Origin: Acidobacteriota bacterium
GTDB lineage: Bacteria > Acidobacteriota > Vicinamibacteria > Vicinamibacterales > JAKQTR01
Length of the DNA stretch: 38,057 bases
Assembly (NCBI GenBank): GCA_026393755.1
Contig: JAPKZO010000016.1
Coordinates: forward strand, 34,757 to 72,813
Reading direction: 5' to 3'
The notes under the pieces were generated by a model, which made no database searches, was not told the DNA's origin, and saw only the letters and a list, made by a program, of their open reading frames with translations. Each line of letters starts with the position of its first letter. Position 1 is the first letter of the stretch. This document shows, piece by piece, positions 17,160 to 24,511 of this stretch. The position numbers and the translations under genes were made by a program.

Positions 17160-18392
17160 CTACCGCTTCGTGAAGACCACGATCCGGTTGGTATTGGTCC
17201 CGATCGTGTTGTTGTTGACTCCCCAGATGTTGGCGGTTTTCGTGAACTGCTGAGCGTTGATCAAGACGCACGCCGGGTCGAGGCCGGCCTCAATTCCGGC
17301 CGGCACGACGTTCTCTTCGAGCTTGATGGAGCCACCCCGGACTTCTCCCACCTCGAAGGCCACCCATCCGCCGACCTTCAGCAGCCGATGCAGTTCCCGG
17401 AACACGAGCGTCATCTGACGCTGCCACTCGGAGAGGCCGGCTCCGTTGGTAAGGAGGACGGCCTCCGGGTCGATGCCACAGAACCAGCATCGCAGCCAGT
17501 TGTCCATCTTGTAGTTGACCACGTTCAGGAAGGGCGGCGATGTGACGACCAGGTCGACCGAGGCCGACGCAATGTCTGGCGTGGAGTGCGCGGCCCCGGT
17601 AACCAGATGTCTGGTGGTGCGTGTGCTGCCCAACGTCGCGCGCGTCTCGGCGTCGCAGTCTTTCAGCAGGGCCTTCGTCTTTCGCAGGATCAACGCCGGC
17701 ACGTCACGGCGGGGCGGCACCCGTGAGCGGGCCGCGTTGATCTTGCGCCGCGCCTGCACCCAGGTCGCCTGGTTGGGGGGGAGCGGATAGACCGAGAAGA
17801 ACCCGGGCGAGTGTCCGGTCAGCCGGTTCACCGCCACCATCCGGATCCACCGATCCACGTCGTCGAGCGTGTGATTGCGCTCGCGGGCCAACAGGTACTC
17901 CCGCAACGCGCAGATCTCCTGCAGCGTGTCGTGGTGATAGAACACGAGAAGATCGTCCGGAAGATCGGTACGCTGATGGAAGTCAATGTCTGCCAGCCGC
18001 CGTTGAACATCGGGCAGGTCCGGCGGCGCCAGACGCGGGGCCAGCAGGACCGCGGTCAGCGGATTGATGTCGCACGCGACCGGCACACGCCCGGCCAGCG
18101 CCGCTTCGAGCGGCGTGGTGCCGCGTCCGGTGAACGGATCGTAGACGACCGCACCGGGTGTGGTGAGCCGATCGATGAAGAAGCGCGGCAGTTGCGGCTT
18201 GAAGCACGCGCGGTACGAGATCTCGTGCAGGCTGTGCGCGGCGCGTTGGCGGGACGTCCAGAACTCGTTGATGAACGTCGGCACCTCGACACGGCCGCCG
18301 TCGGCCAGCGCTGCCGAGGTGATTGTCTCGGCGGTCACTGTGTCGTGCCAGCGGAAGTCGCGGAGGTCGTGCAGCAGTTCGTCAGCGGTCAT
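17160..18392 (-). CDS. Orphan DNA methyltransferase (N4/N6 amino type)
   Basis: 410-residue SAM-dependent DNA methylase. The SAM-binding motif DPFTGRGTTPLEA lies near residues 85-97 and the catalytic motif TSPPFLN near residues 284-290. The (S/T)PPF form fits N4-cytosine or N6-adenine methylation. About 190 residues between the motifs, including LTGHSPGFFSVYPLPPNQA, may hold target recognition. The C-terminus IGTNTNRIVVFTKR is common in this class. No restriction endonuclease is adjacent. The start is uncertain: ATG at 18392 lacks a good ribosome-binding site and TTG at 18407 is an alternative. It lies 53 bases downstream of dnaE2 on the same strand. Confidence 0.85.
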   Translation of the reverse strand: MTADELLHDLRDFRWHDTVTAETITSAALADGGRVEVPTFINEFWTSRQRAAHSLHEISYRACFKPQLPRFFIDRLTTPGAVVYDPFTGRGTTPLEAALAGRVPVACDINPLTAVLLAPRLAPPDLPDVQRRLADIDFHQRTDLPDDLLVFYHHDTLQEICALREYLLARERNHTLDDVDRWIRMVAVNRLTGHSPGFFSVYPLPPNQATWVQARRKINAARSRVPPRRDVPALILRKTKALLKDCDAETRATLGSTRTTRHLVTGAAHSTPDIASASVDLVVTSPPFLNVVNYKMDNWLRCWFCGIDPEAVLLTNGAGLSEWQRQMTLVFRELHRLLKVGGWVAFEVGEVRGGSIKLEENVVPAGIEAGLDPACVLINAQQFTKTANIWGVNNNTIGTNTNRIVVFTKR

Positions 18393-18445
18393 CGGCACAA
18401 TCGTCAATCGTGGGCTGGCTGTCGCGGCGTGTCAAGCACGCGGGT

Positions 18446-21400
18446 TTAGTAGAAGTCGTGCGAATCGACGTCGATGGGCACGCCCGCGATGCCTTCCACG
18501 CGTTCGGCGCGCACCGACGTCACGCCTTCCTGGTTCTGGAGCCATCCCTCGATGAGCAGAAACGGCTCTTCCAGAATCGCCAGCCGATCCCGTGCGAACA
18601 GGTCTGGCCGCACAATGATGTTCGAGATGCCTGTTTCATCCTCGAGCGTGAGGAAGACGAATCCCTTCGCCGTTCCCGGCCGCTGCCGGGTGATGACCGT
18701 GCCGGCCACGCGGATGCGGCGGCCCTGGCGTTCGCGCGGCAGATCGACGGCGCGCAGGACGCCGCGCACCGCCAGTTCGCGACGCCGCAGAGCCATCGGA
18801 TGCGGGCCGATGGTCAGGCGCGTGCCGCCATAGTCGGCCACGAGGCGCTCGGTGAGGGACATGGGGAGAAGCGGGCATGGACCGTCTTCTTGCTCCGTGC
18901 TTCCTGCTTCCTGCTTCTGTTCGGGCGCGATGAATCGCGCCCCTACGTCACTCGCTCCTTGCTCAAGATCCTCCTCGTACAACTCCCCCGCCGGCCGCAC
19001 GGCCTTTTCGATCTGCCACAGCGCCTCGCGCCGGTGATAGCCGAATGCGTTGAGCGCCCCGATTTCGGCCAGCACGGCCAGTTCCTCCTTGTTCGCGCCC
19101 GTGCGCCTGACACAATCCTCGAGCGAGCGGAACCGCACCGAAGGCGGCGGGACCATCGCCCCCTCGATCGCCTCGCCCACGTGCCGGCGGAGCCCCGCGA
19201 CATACCGCAGTCCAATCCGGATGGTGCCGTCCTCTTCCACCTCGCACTCCCAGCGCGAATGCTGCACGTCCACCGGCGCAAACCGCACGCCGTGCCGCTG
19301 CGCATCTTTCACCAGCGTCGCCGGGTGGTAGAACCCCATCGGCTGATTGTTGAGCAGGGCCGCATAGAAGGCCGCCGGGAAGTGCGCCTTGAGGTACGCG
19401 CTCGCATATACGATCAGCGCGAAACTGGCCGCATGTGATTCGGGGAATCCGTACAACGCAAACGACGCGATCGATTTCACGATCCCATCGGCCGCTTCCC
19501 CCGTGATGCCCTGCCGCGCCATGCCCGCGCGAAGCTGCCCCTCGATGGCCTTCATCCGCTTCTCGGATCGCTTGAATCCCATGGCCCGCCGCAACTCTTC
19601 GGCCTGGCCGGCGGTGAACCCCGCCGCCACCATCGCGATCCGCAGCAACTGCTGCTGGAAGAGCGGCACGCCCAGCGTGCGCGCCAGGATGGGCTCGAGC
19701 GACGGATGCGGGTACACGACATCGGCCCGGCCCGCCCGCCTGTCGAGGTACGGATGCACCATCTGGCCGACGATCGGCCCGGGCCGGATGAGCGCCACCT
19801 CGACGACGAGGTCGTAGAATTTCGCCGGCTTGAGGCGCGGCAGCGTGGCCATCTGCGCGCGCGACTCCACCTGGAACACGCCCACCGTGTCGGCGCGCTG
19901 GAGCATCTCGTACACCCCCCGGTCGTCAGGCGGGATGTTCCACATCTCGAGCCGCTGGCCTGCCACGCCGTCCGCCTCCGCGCGTAGCGCTACGGCGAGA
20001 CCTCGACGAAGCTCAACGAGCGAAGTCGGGAAGCTATTGGATTCCGCCGAAGGCGAAGGCGGGACGGGCGAAGGCTGATTGATAATGCCGAACGCGTCCT
20101 GCAGCGCGGCCATCATGCCCAGCCCCAGCAGATCGATCTTGACGATCCCCATGTCGGCGCAGTCGTCCTTGTCCCACTGCACCACCACCCGCCCCGGCAT
20201 GCTTGCGTTCTCGAGCGGCACCACGTCATCGAGCCGGCCGCGCGCGATCACCATGCCTCCCGAGTGCTGGCCCAGGTGACGCGGCAGATCCTGGATGCGC
20301 CGCCACAGATCCACAAACAACGCGATCTTCGGCTGCGCGGGATCGAGGCCGGCGGCCCGCAGATCGCGCAGCAGCGCCGCGTGCTCATCCGTTTCGCTGA
20401 ACTCGAAGCGCCCGAGCAGTTTCGACAGGCGATCCAGTTGTGCCGGTTCGAACCCCAGCACCTTCCCCACTTCGCGCGTGGCGCTGCGATCGCGATACGT
20501 GATGACGTTGGCCGTCATGGCCGCGCCATGACGGCCGTACTTCTCGTAGACATGCTGGATGACGCGCTCGCGCCGATCGCCGCTTGGCAGATCCAGATCG
20601 ATATCCGGCCACTCGCCGCGCTCCTCCGACAGGAAGCGCTCGAACAGCAGGTCCATCCCCACCGGGTCCACCGCCGTAATGCCCAGGCTGTAGCAGACGG
20701 CGCTGTTGGCCGCCGAGCCGCGTCCCTGCACGAGAATCTGCTGCTCGCGACAGAAGTTGACGATGTCCCAGACGATCAGGAAGTAGCCGGCGAGATCGAG
20801 TTTCTCGATCAGATCGAGCTCGCGGTTGACTTGCGCGCGGGCCTTGTCGTCGAACGGCCGATAGCGCTCGCGAGCGCCCACCAGCGTGATGGCGCGCAGA
20901 AACGAACTGGCCGTCTCGCCCGCCGGCACCGGAAAATCAGGAAAATGATAACCAAGATCGGCCATCGAATACTGGAGGCGATCGGCCAGGGCGCACGTGG
21001 CGGCCAGTGCCGCGGGAGCGTCACCGAACAGCGCCGCCATCTCGGCCGGCGGCTTGAGATACCGCTCGGCATTCCGTGCCAGCTTCCGCCCCGCCTGTTC
21101 GATCGTCGTTTTGTGACGGATGCAGGTGAGCACGTCATAGAGCGGGCGCTCGACCGGATCGGCAAAGCGCACGCCGTTCGACACGATGAGCGGCACGTGA
21201 AACGCCGAGGCCAGCCCGCGCAACATCTGGTTGGCGGTCTCTTCGTCGCGCAGAAAATGACGCTGGAGCTCGACGGCCACGTTCGCACGCCCGAACAGGC
21301 CCGTGATCCGATCGACCAGACCGCCCACGCCATGACGACCGGCCGCCAGCGCCTCGCGGCCCACGATCGCCACCAGGCCGCCGGTGTGGCCGTCGAGGTC

Positions 21401-21835
21401 GTCGAGCGTGAGCGCGCCTTCGCCTTTTGGCGATCGGAGCTTCATCCGGGTGATCAGACGGCACAGGTGCTGATATCCCTCGCGGGTTTCGACCAGGACA
21501 GGCAGGCACCACCCGCCTTCGCCCGACTCCGCTCTTCGAGCGTCGTCGGGCTTCGGCGGGGCAAGCGGGGTTAGGGACCGGGGATTCGGAGGTCGGACGG
21601 CCTCCGCCTGCGGCTTCCGCGTGGCGGCGGTCATCGTCGACTCGCAGCCGATGATGGGCTTGATGCCGGCGGCACGGGCGGCTTTGTGGAAGCGCGGCGC
21701 ACCGTACACGCCATCGCGATCGATGAGCGCGAGCGCGGAATATCCCAGCGCCGCCGCCCGCTCGACGAGCGTCTCCGGCAGCGAGGCGGCTTCGAGAAAG
21801 CTGAAGGCGGAGGACGCGTGGAGTTCGGTGTACAT
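18446..21835 (-). CDS. dnaE2: Error-prone DNA polymerase DnaE2 (ImuC)
   Basis: 1129-residue C-family polymerase of the ImuABC mutasome, which performs translesion synthesis after DNA damage. The PHP domain starts at MYTELHASSAFSFLEAAS; the polymerase core has the catalytic aspartates D411 and D413 (PDIDLDL) and D568 (KIDLLGLG). Characteristic stretches are HLGQHSGGMVIARG, WNIPPDDRGVYEML and FALYGFPESHAASFALIVYAS. An OB fold lies at about 1040-1080, and the end is SHDFY. Start ATG overlaps the imuB stop (TGATG). Three segments are foreign to the family: about 80-108, 586-628 and 958-988. Each coincides with palindromic DNA and keeps the frame open. The polymerase residues are intact, so the protein could be functional. 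Confidence 0.93.
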   Translation of the reverse strand: MYTELHASSAFSFLEAASLPETLVERAAALGYSALALIDRDGVYGAPRFHKAARAAGIKPIIGCESTMTAATRKPQAEAVRPPNPRSLTPLAPPKPDDARRAESGEGGWCLPVLVETREGYQHLCRLITRMKLRSPKGEGALTLDDLDGHTGGLVAIVGREALAAGRHGVGGLVDRITGLFGRANVAVELQRHFLRDEETANQMLRGLASAFHVPLIVSNGVRFADPVERPLYDVLTCIRHKTTIEQAGRKLARNAERYLKPPAEMAALFGDAPAALAATCALADRLQYSMADLGYHFPDFPVPAGETASSFLRAITLVGARERYRPFDDKARAQVNRELDLIEKLDLAGYFLIVWDIVNFCREQQILVQGRGSAANSAVCYSLGITAVDPVGMDLLFERFLSEERGEWPDIDLDLPSGDRRERVIQHVYEKYGRHGAAMTANVITYRDRSATREVGKVLGFEPAQLDRLSKLLGRFEFSETDEHAALLRDLRAAGLDPAQPKIALFVDLWRRIQDLPRHLGQHSGGMVIARGRLDDVVPLENASMPGRVVVQWDKDDCADMGIVKIDLLGLGMMAALQDAFGIINQPSPVPPSPSAESNSFPTSLVELRRGLAVALRAEADGVAGQRLEMWNIPPDDRGVYEMLQRADTVGVFQVESRAQMATLPRLKPAKFYDLVVEVALIRPGPIVGQMVHPYLDRRAGRADVVYPHPSLEPILARTLGVPLFQQQLLRIAMVAAGFTAGQAEELRRAMGFKRSEKRMKAIEGQLRAGMARQGITGEAADGIVKSIASFALYGFPESHAASFALIVYASAYLKAHFPAAFYAALLNNQPMGFYHPATLVKDAQRHGVRFAPVDVQHSRWECEVEEDGTIRIGLRYVAGLRRHVGEAIEGAMVPPPSVRFRSLEDCVRRTGANKEELAVLAEIGALNAFGYHRREALWQIEKAVRPAGELYEEDLEQGASDVGARFIAPEQKQEAGSTEQEDGPCPLLPMSLTERLVADYGGTRLTIGPHPMALRRRELAVRGVLRAVDLPRERQGRRIRVAGTVITRQRPGTAKGFVFLTLEDETGISNIIVRPDLFARDRLAILEEPFLLIEGWLQNQEGVTSVRAERVEGIAGVPIDVDSHDFY
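18923..18942. repeat. Palindromic insert in dnaE2, third site
   Basis: A nine-base perfect stem (GGGCGCGAT with ATCGCGCCC, two-base loop) followed by CCTAC on the plus strand. Its GTAGGGGC-type end matches the edge of the 28-bp palindrome in imuB. It encodes part of the foreign segment at DnaE2 residues 958-988, between LYEEDLEQG and the family motif MSLTERLVADYGG. A run of CTTCCTGCTTCCTGCTTC-like short direct repeats lies beside it (18899-18918). Confidence 0.7.
19954..20080. repeat. Composite palindromic insert in dnaE2, second site
   Basis: About 127 bases encoding DnaE2 residues 586-628, which do not belong to the family pattern. It contains the 12-base perfect palindrome CGTAGCGCTACG (19983-19994), an imperfect hairpin CGACGAAGCTC / GAGCGAAGTCG (20004-20028) and CCGCC...GGCGG (20044-20062). 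The middle hairpin resembles the core of the 59-bp element at 21512 and 22877. The reading frame stays open through all of it. Confidence 0.65.
21512..21570. repeat. 59-bp palindromic element, copy A (in dnaE2)
   Basis: Differs from copy B at 22877-22935 at about six of 59 positions. The element is itself an imperfect palindrome: a CCCGCC..CGCCCGAC arm, GCTC-ttc-GAGC at the centre and a complementary GTCGGGC..GGCGGG arm. Here it encodes DnaE2 residues 89-108 (PLAPPKPDDARRAESGEGGW region), inside the PHP domain between GIKPIIGCES and PVLVETREGYQHL. Confidence 0.85.
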
Positions 21836-23349
21836 CAATCCACCACCGCCTCTACAAACCACCGTCCGCTGTCGCGGTCTTCGAAGATGCGGTAGAGGCC
21901 GCCGTCGCCGAGCGCCACGTCCCACTCATCACGGTTCCAGCCGGCCAGCCCGCGCAGCGCCTCCACACCTGAGGCGCCCTGCGTCTTCGTCGTCTTCCAC
22001 CACTCGCCCGACGTGCGCCAGGGTCCGGCGCAGGCGTGCACGCGGCCGCCAGACAATCCCGGCCGATCGGTGTTGACCACGATGGGGCGGTTGTGATCAA
22101 TCAGCACGCGCGCCGGAATGGGAAAGCGAAAGCGACGGAGGCAGGCGGTCGGGGGGCGTGGTGATCCCAGAGAACGCCGTAGGGGCACGGCATGCCGTGC
22201 CCCTACTTGCGGCGCGACGAGCGGGGTTCGAGTTTCAGGCACGCGGAACGGCACCATCGCAAACGCGCCGGGCCGATGGGAATCGACCAGCGCTGGCGAT
22301 CCGCATCGCGTGTCGCCCATCAGTGCGCCAAGACGCGCCAGCAGCGTCGATACCTGTTCGGGCGCCGGCAGCGCCCGCGTGAGCAGCGACTCCTGCACGA
22401 TGCGGCCGGGGGTCGGGTCGATGACCACCGTCACGCGGTCGACGCCGGCCGGTGGCTGGTGCGATTCGAGATCCAGCAGCAGCAGCGTGCGCAGCACCTT
22501 CGCGTCACGCATGGCGCCGGGCAACTGCAGGGTGCGGGTGTGCGTGTCTTTGGTGACGAGCCGCAGATGGAGGTGCAGCACGGCCGCTCCGCGATCGCGC
22601 CGTTCGAGCCGCTGGCAGAGCGGATCGAGCACGCCGCCAAGCACGAACGACAGCGGCTCGAGTCCCTCGATGGGCCATTCCAGTTCGGTCGTCGCGTCAA
22701 ACGACTCGTCTTCCCGCGTGGGCACCAGCGGGCCGATGTCTTCGCCGCGCGCCAGCGCGCGCCACCTCAGCCCTTCCTGCCCGATGCGCCCGGACAGTTC
22801 GATGGCGGGCAGCGCGGCGAGTTGACCAAGCGTGCGAACGCCCCAGCGGGACAGGACGGACAGGATGGAGGGATTCCCCGCCTTCGCCAGACTTCGCTCT
22901 TCGAGCGTCGCCGGGCTTCGGCGTGGCGAGCGGGATGCGGGGATTGGAAGAAACACCTCGAGCATGCGGAGCGGCAACGGCGCCAGGACCGCGGCTTCTT
23001 CGCCCGCCGGCACCACGGTCACACCAGCGCGGGCCGCGGCACACAGAATGGCCGTCGTGCGCGTCGCCGCAACACCCACGTGCACCGGGCCAAGCCCAGC
23101 GTCGGCCGCCGCGCGGCACAGTTGATCGGCAACCGCCTTGTCGTCACCGAACAATCGTGTGAGTCCATTCACCTCCAGCGTGATCACCGTCTCGGAGCGC
23201 GCGTCCACGCGCGGCGAAAACAGACGTGCCACATCCAGCAAGCGCGTTCCGGAAATGGGGTCTGACCCCGTTCTCTCTGCGTCGAGCGAACAATGAGGCC
23301 TGACCCTATTGCCGCAAGGTTGGTCCGGCTTGTAGAGACACGCAAACAT
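21835..23349 (-). CDS. imuB: ImuB, Y-family polymerase-like protein of the mutasome
   Basis: 504-residue non-catalytic Y-family-like protein that links DnaE2 to the beta clamp in the ImuABC mutasome. Recognisable parts are LLDVARLFSPRVDA..ITLEVNGLTRLFGDD (about 37-70), VGVAATRTTAILCAAARAG (91-109), WGVRTLGQLAALP helix-hairpin-helix (169-181) and the C-terminal part GDGGLYRIFEDRDSGRWF. The first 70-75 residues of a standard ImuB palm are absent: after MFACLYKPDQ a repeat-encoded stretch (residues 12-34) leads straight to LLDVA. Further foreign segments lie at about 136-160 and 373-405, each over a palindromic repeat. Starts 12 bases after imuA; no strong ribosome-binding site. Confidence 0.85.
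   Translation of the reverse strand: MFACLYKPDQPCGNRVRPHCSLDAERTGSDPISGTRLLDVARLFSPRVDARSETVITLEVNGLTRLFGDDKAVADQLCRAAADAGLGPVHVGVAATRTTAILCAAARAGVTVVPAGEEAAVLAPLPLRMLEVFLPIPASRSPRRSPATLEERSLAKAGNPSILSVLSRWGVRTLGQLAALPAIELSGRIGQEGLRWRALARGEDIGPLVPTREDESFDATTELEWPIEGLEPLSFVLGGVLDPLCQRLERRDRGAAVLHLHLRLVTKDTHTRTLQLPGAMRDAKVLRTLLLLDLESHQPPAGVDRVTVVIDPTPGRIVQESLLTRALPAPEQVSTLLARLGALMGDTRCGSPALVDSHRPGAFAMVPFRVPETRTPLVAPQVGARHAVPLRRSLGSPRPPTACLRRFRFPIPARVLIDHNRPIVVNTDRPGLSGGRVHACAGPWRTSGEWWKTTKTQGASGVEALRGLAGWNRDEWDVALGDGGLYRIFEDRDSGRWFVEAVVD
22179..22206. repeat. 28-bp perfect palindrome in imuB
   Basis: Left arm GTAGGGGCACGGCA and right arm TGCCGTGCCCCTAC are exact reverse complements without a loop. 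It encodes ImuB residues 382-391 (about VGARHAVPL) within a foreign segment that separates PFRVPETRTP from FRFPIPARVLIDHNRP. The GTAGGGGC edge is shared with the insert at 18923-18950 in dnaE2, which suggests one repeat family. Confidence 0.85.
22877..22935. repeat. 59-bp palindromic element, copy B (in imuB)
   Basis: Same element as copy A at 21512-21570 and in the same DNA orientation. In imuB it is read in another frame, giving about residues 139-158 (SRSPRRSPATLEERSLAKAG) instead of the PPKPDDARRAESGEGG-type peptide of DnaE2. Reading copy B in the DnaE2 frame returns PLATPKPGDARRAKSGEGG, which shows that the likeness is in DNA and not in protein. Confidence 0.85.
23253..23310. repeat. Tandem GGGGTC-type palindromes at the 5' end of imuB
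   Basis: Two direct copies of a roughly 19-base imperfect palindrome, AATGGGGTCTGACCCCGTT (23254-23272) and AATGAGGCCTGACCCTATT (23292-23310), 38 bases apart. They encode ImuB residues 14-33. GGGGTC..GACCCC palindromes of this kind are, to my recollection, common repeats near REP-associated (RayT-type) transposases in Acidobacteriota and deltaproteobacteria. No transposase is in this window. Confidence 0.75.
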
Positions 23350-23361
23350 GGGTGGTTCTTC

Positions 23362-24108
23362 TCAGGCGCTGGCCCGCAGGCGCACCGGCAAGGCGTCTGC
23401 GCCCGGAACCAGTCGCGCGCGTGCGGTCCGCACGTCGCTGTCGAGCCCGCGCAACACGCGCCCAAAGTCCCGAGGGTGCAGCGAGATACTCACCCCGCCC
23501 GCGCTCCGGCTCATCGGCGCACTGCCGACAATCACTCCCACGGTTTCCTGCCCTTCCAGCACGCGTTGGAATCGCAGCCACGTCGTCATGGGCACACGCC
23601 GCAGCGCTTGAGGAGGCGCATCGGCCAGATCCAGGGCCATCACGCCAAATACGCCTGATTGCAGGATCAGATTGGTGGCCTTCAACGCCCGCGTGATGGT
23701 GCGATCCGCTCCGGCTTGGCGGTTGGCCATGTGCGGAAAGGCCGGCGCCGACGGATCACCGCGCACCCAGAGCATTCGCTGCAAATCGACCCCGGCGGCC
23801 GCCGCCGACTCCGAATCGAACAAATCAAAGGCATCGACAAGCGCGACCATCTCGCCTCTGGATGTCGCCGCCGCTAGAATCGTCATCAGCAGGCTGGTGC
23901 GGCCCGAGGAACGCGATCCGACAATTTCGGACATCTGCCCCAACGGGAGGCCGCCTCCAAGTTGTTGATCCAGCTCGAATAAACCTGTTTTCGCCGTCTC
24001 CTGTAATCCGGCAGATGGCGTTCCGGCGCTGCCCATCGGCACCAGCGTCCGATCAAGTTTCTTGTTCCGCAGCAACGTTTCCACATCAGCACGGCAGGCA
24101 GCAGGCAT
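23362..24108 (-). CDS. imuA: ImuA, RecA-like mutasome protein
   Basis: 248-residue RecA-fold protein, first gene of the imuA-imuB-dnaE2 operon. The family's TGLFELDQQLGGGLPLGQMSEIVG leads to a Walker A-like GSRSSGRTS near residues 64-72. VALVDAFDLFD and VFGVMALDLAD correspond to the hydrophobic beta strands with acidic ends. ImuA is thought to control or recruit the other two proteins rather than to recombine DNA. The start at 24108 is well supported by GGAGGTCACA directly upstream. imuB follows after 12 bases. The operon is SOS-induced in other bacteria; I could not find a convincing LexA site upstream. Confidence 0.87.
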   Translation of the reverse strand: MPAACRADVETLLRNKKLDRTLVPMGSAGTPSAGLQETAKTGLFELDQQLGGGLPLGQMSEIVGSRSSGRTSLLMTILAAATSRGEMVALVDAFDLFDSESAAAAGVDLQRMLWVRGDPSAPAFPHMANRQAGADRTITRALKATNLILQSGVFGVMALDLADAPPQALRRVPMTTWLRFQRVLEGQETVGVIVGSAPMSRSAGGVSISLHPRDFGRVLRGLDSDVRTARARLVPGADALPVRLRASA

Positions 24109-24281
24109 TGTGACCTCCAGGCGCTCATCCCGCGTTTCGCTTTATGTTCGCCTTGCAGACTATAGCGCGCCCGACAAACCGGTGCAAGGGGGAGGATGCG
24201 GCTGGCGATCAGGAGACAAATTTGTTGCTGATCAGCGAACACCCTCACTGCTGTTTCGGAGACGATGTCGCTGCTCTTGAC
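24109..24281. other. Gap between imuA and the cassette region
   Basis: This stretch should contain the imuA promoter (minus strand). A GAAC half-site of a GAAC/GTTC type LexA box is seen near 24145, but the second half is absent. It also marks the left edge of the cassette array, where an integron would normally have its integrase gene and attI site. No integrase ORF or recognisable attI is present. Confidence 0.4.
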
Positions 24282-24479
24282 ATGACTGACCAACAACTTC
24301 AGCTGCCATCAGAACGTGCATTTGCCGTCGGCCAGCTAACCGCGGAAACCGAAGAAGTACTTGCTTCTCTCCGATGCGGTAAGGACAATCCCCCGAGGCA
24401 GCCGTCTATGGCAGACGGCGGAGACGGCGGGCACCGCGTGCGAAGGGCAAAAGGTCGCCTTCCGCCTATTGGATGTTAG
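24282..24479 (+). CDS. Small hypothetical protein or gene remnant
   Basis: 65 codons starting MTDQQLQLPSERAFAVGQLT and ending at a TAG that lies inside the GTTAG of the first attC-like core site. The first 35 residues look protein-like; the rest (PSMADGGDGGHRVRRAKG) covers an inverted repeat and looks like translated attC. It may be the truncated gene of an outermost cassette. No family is recognised. Confidence 0.3.
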   Translation: MTDQQLQLPSERAFAVGQLTAETEEVLASLRCGKDNPPRQPSMADGGDGGHRVRRAKGRLPPIGC

Positions 24480-24481
24480 CC
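24333..24481 (+). repeat. Possible left-most attC site (degenerate)
   Basis: CAGCTAAC at 24333 and GTTAGCC at 24475 are complementary core-like ends, and GCGGAA (left) pairs with TTCCGC (right) inside them. A strong internal hairpin GCCGTCT-atggc-AGACGGC lies at about 24402-24420. The length (about 149 bases) is at or just beyond the long end for attC sites, so this is only a suggestion. Confidence 0.35.
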
Positions 24482-24511
24482 GAACCGACACCGGGAATAG
24501 ACGGGATCGAA

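Noticed and set aside
24109-24200. LexA/SOS box upstream of imuA
   Set aside because: Only a single GAAC half-site is visible and the second half is missing. The LexA motif of this lineage is not known to me.
24109-24511. Integron integrase or attI beside the array
   Set aside because: No frame here or elsewhere in the window has tyrosine-recombinase motifs. The array is therefore described as integrase-free within this window.
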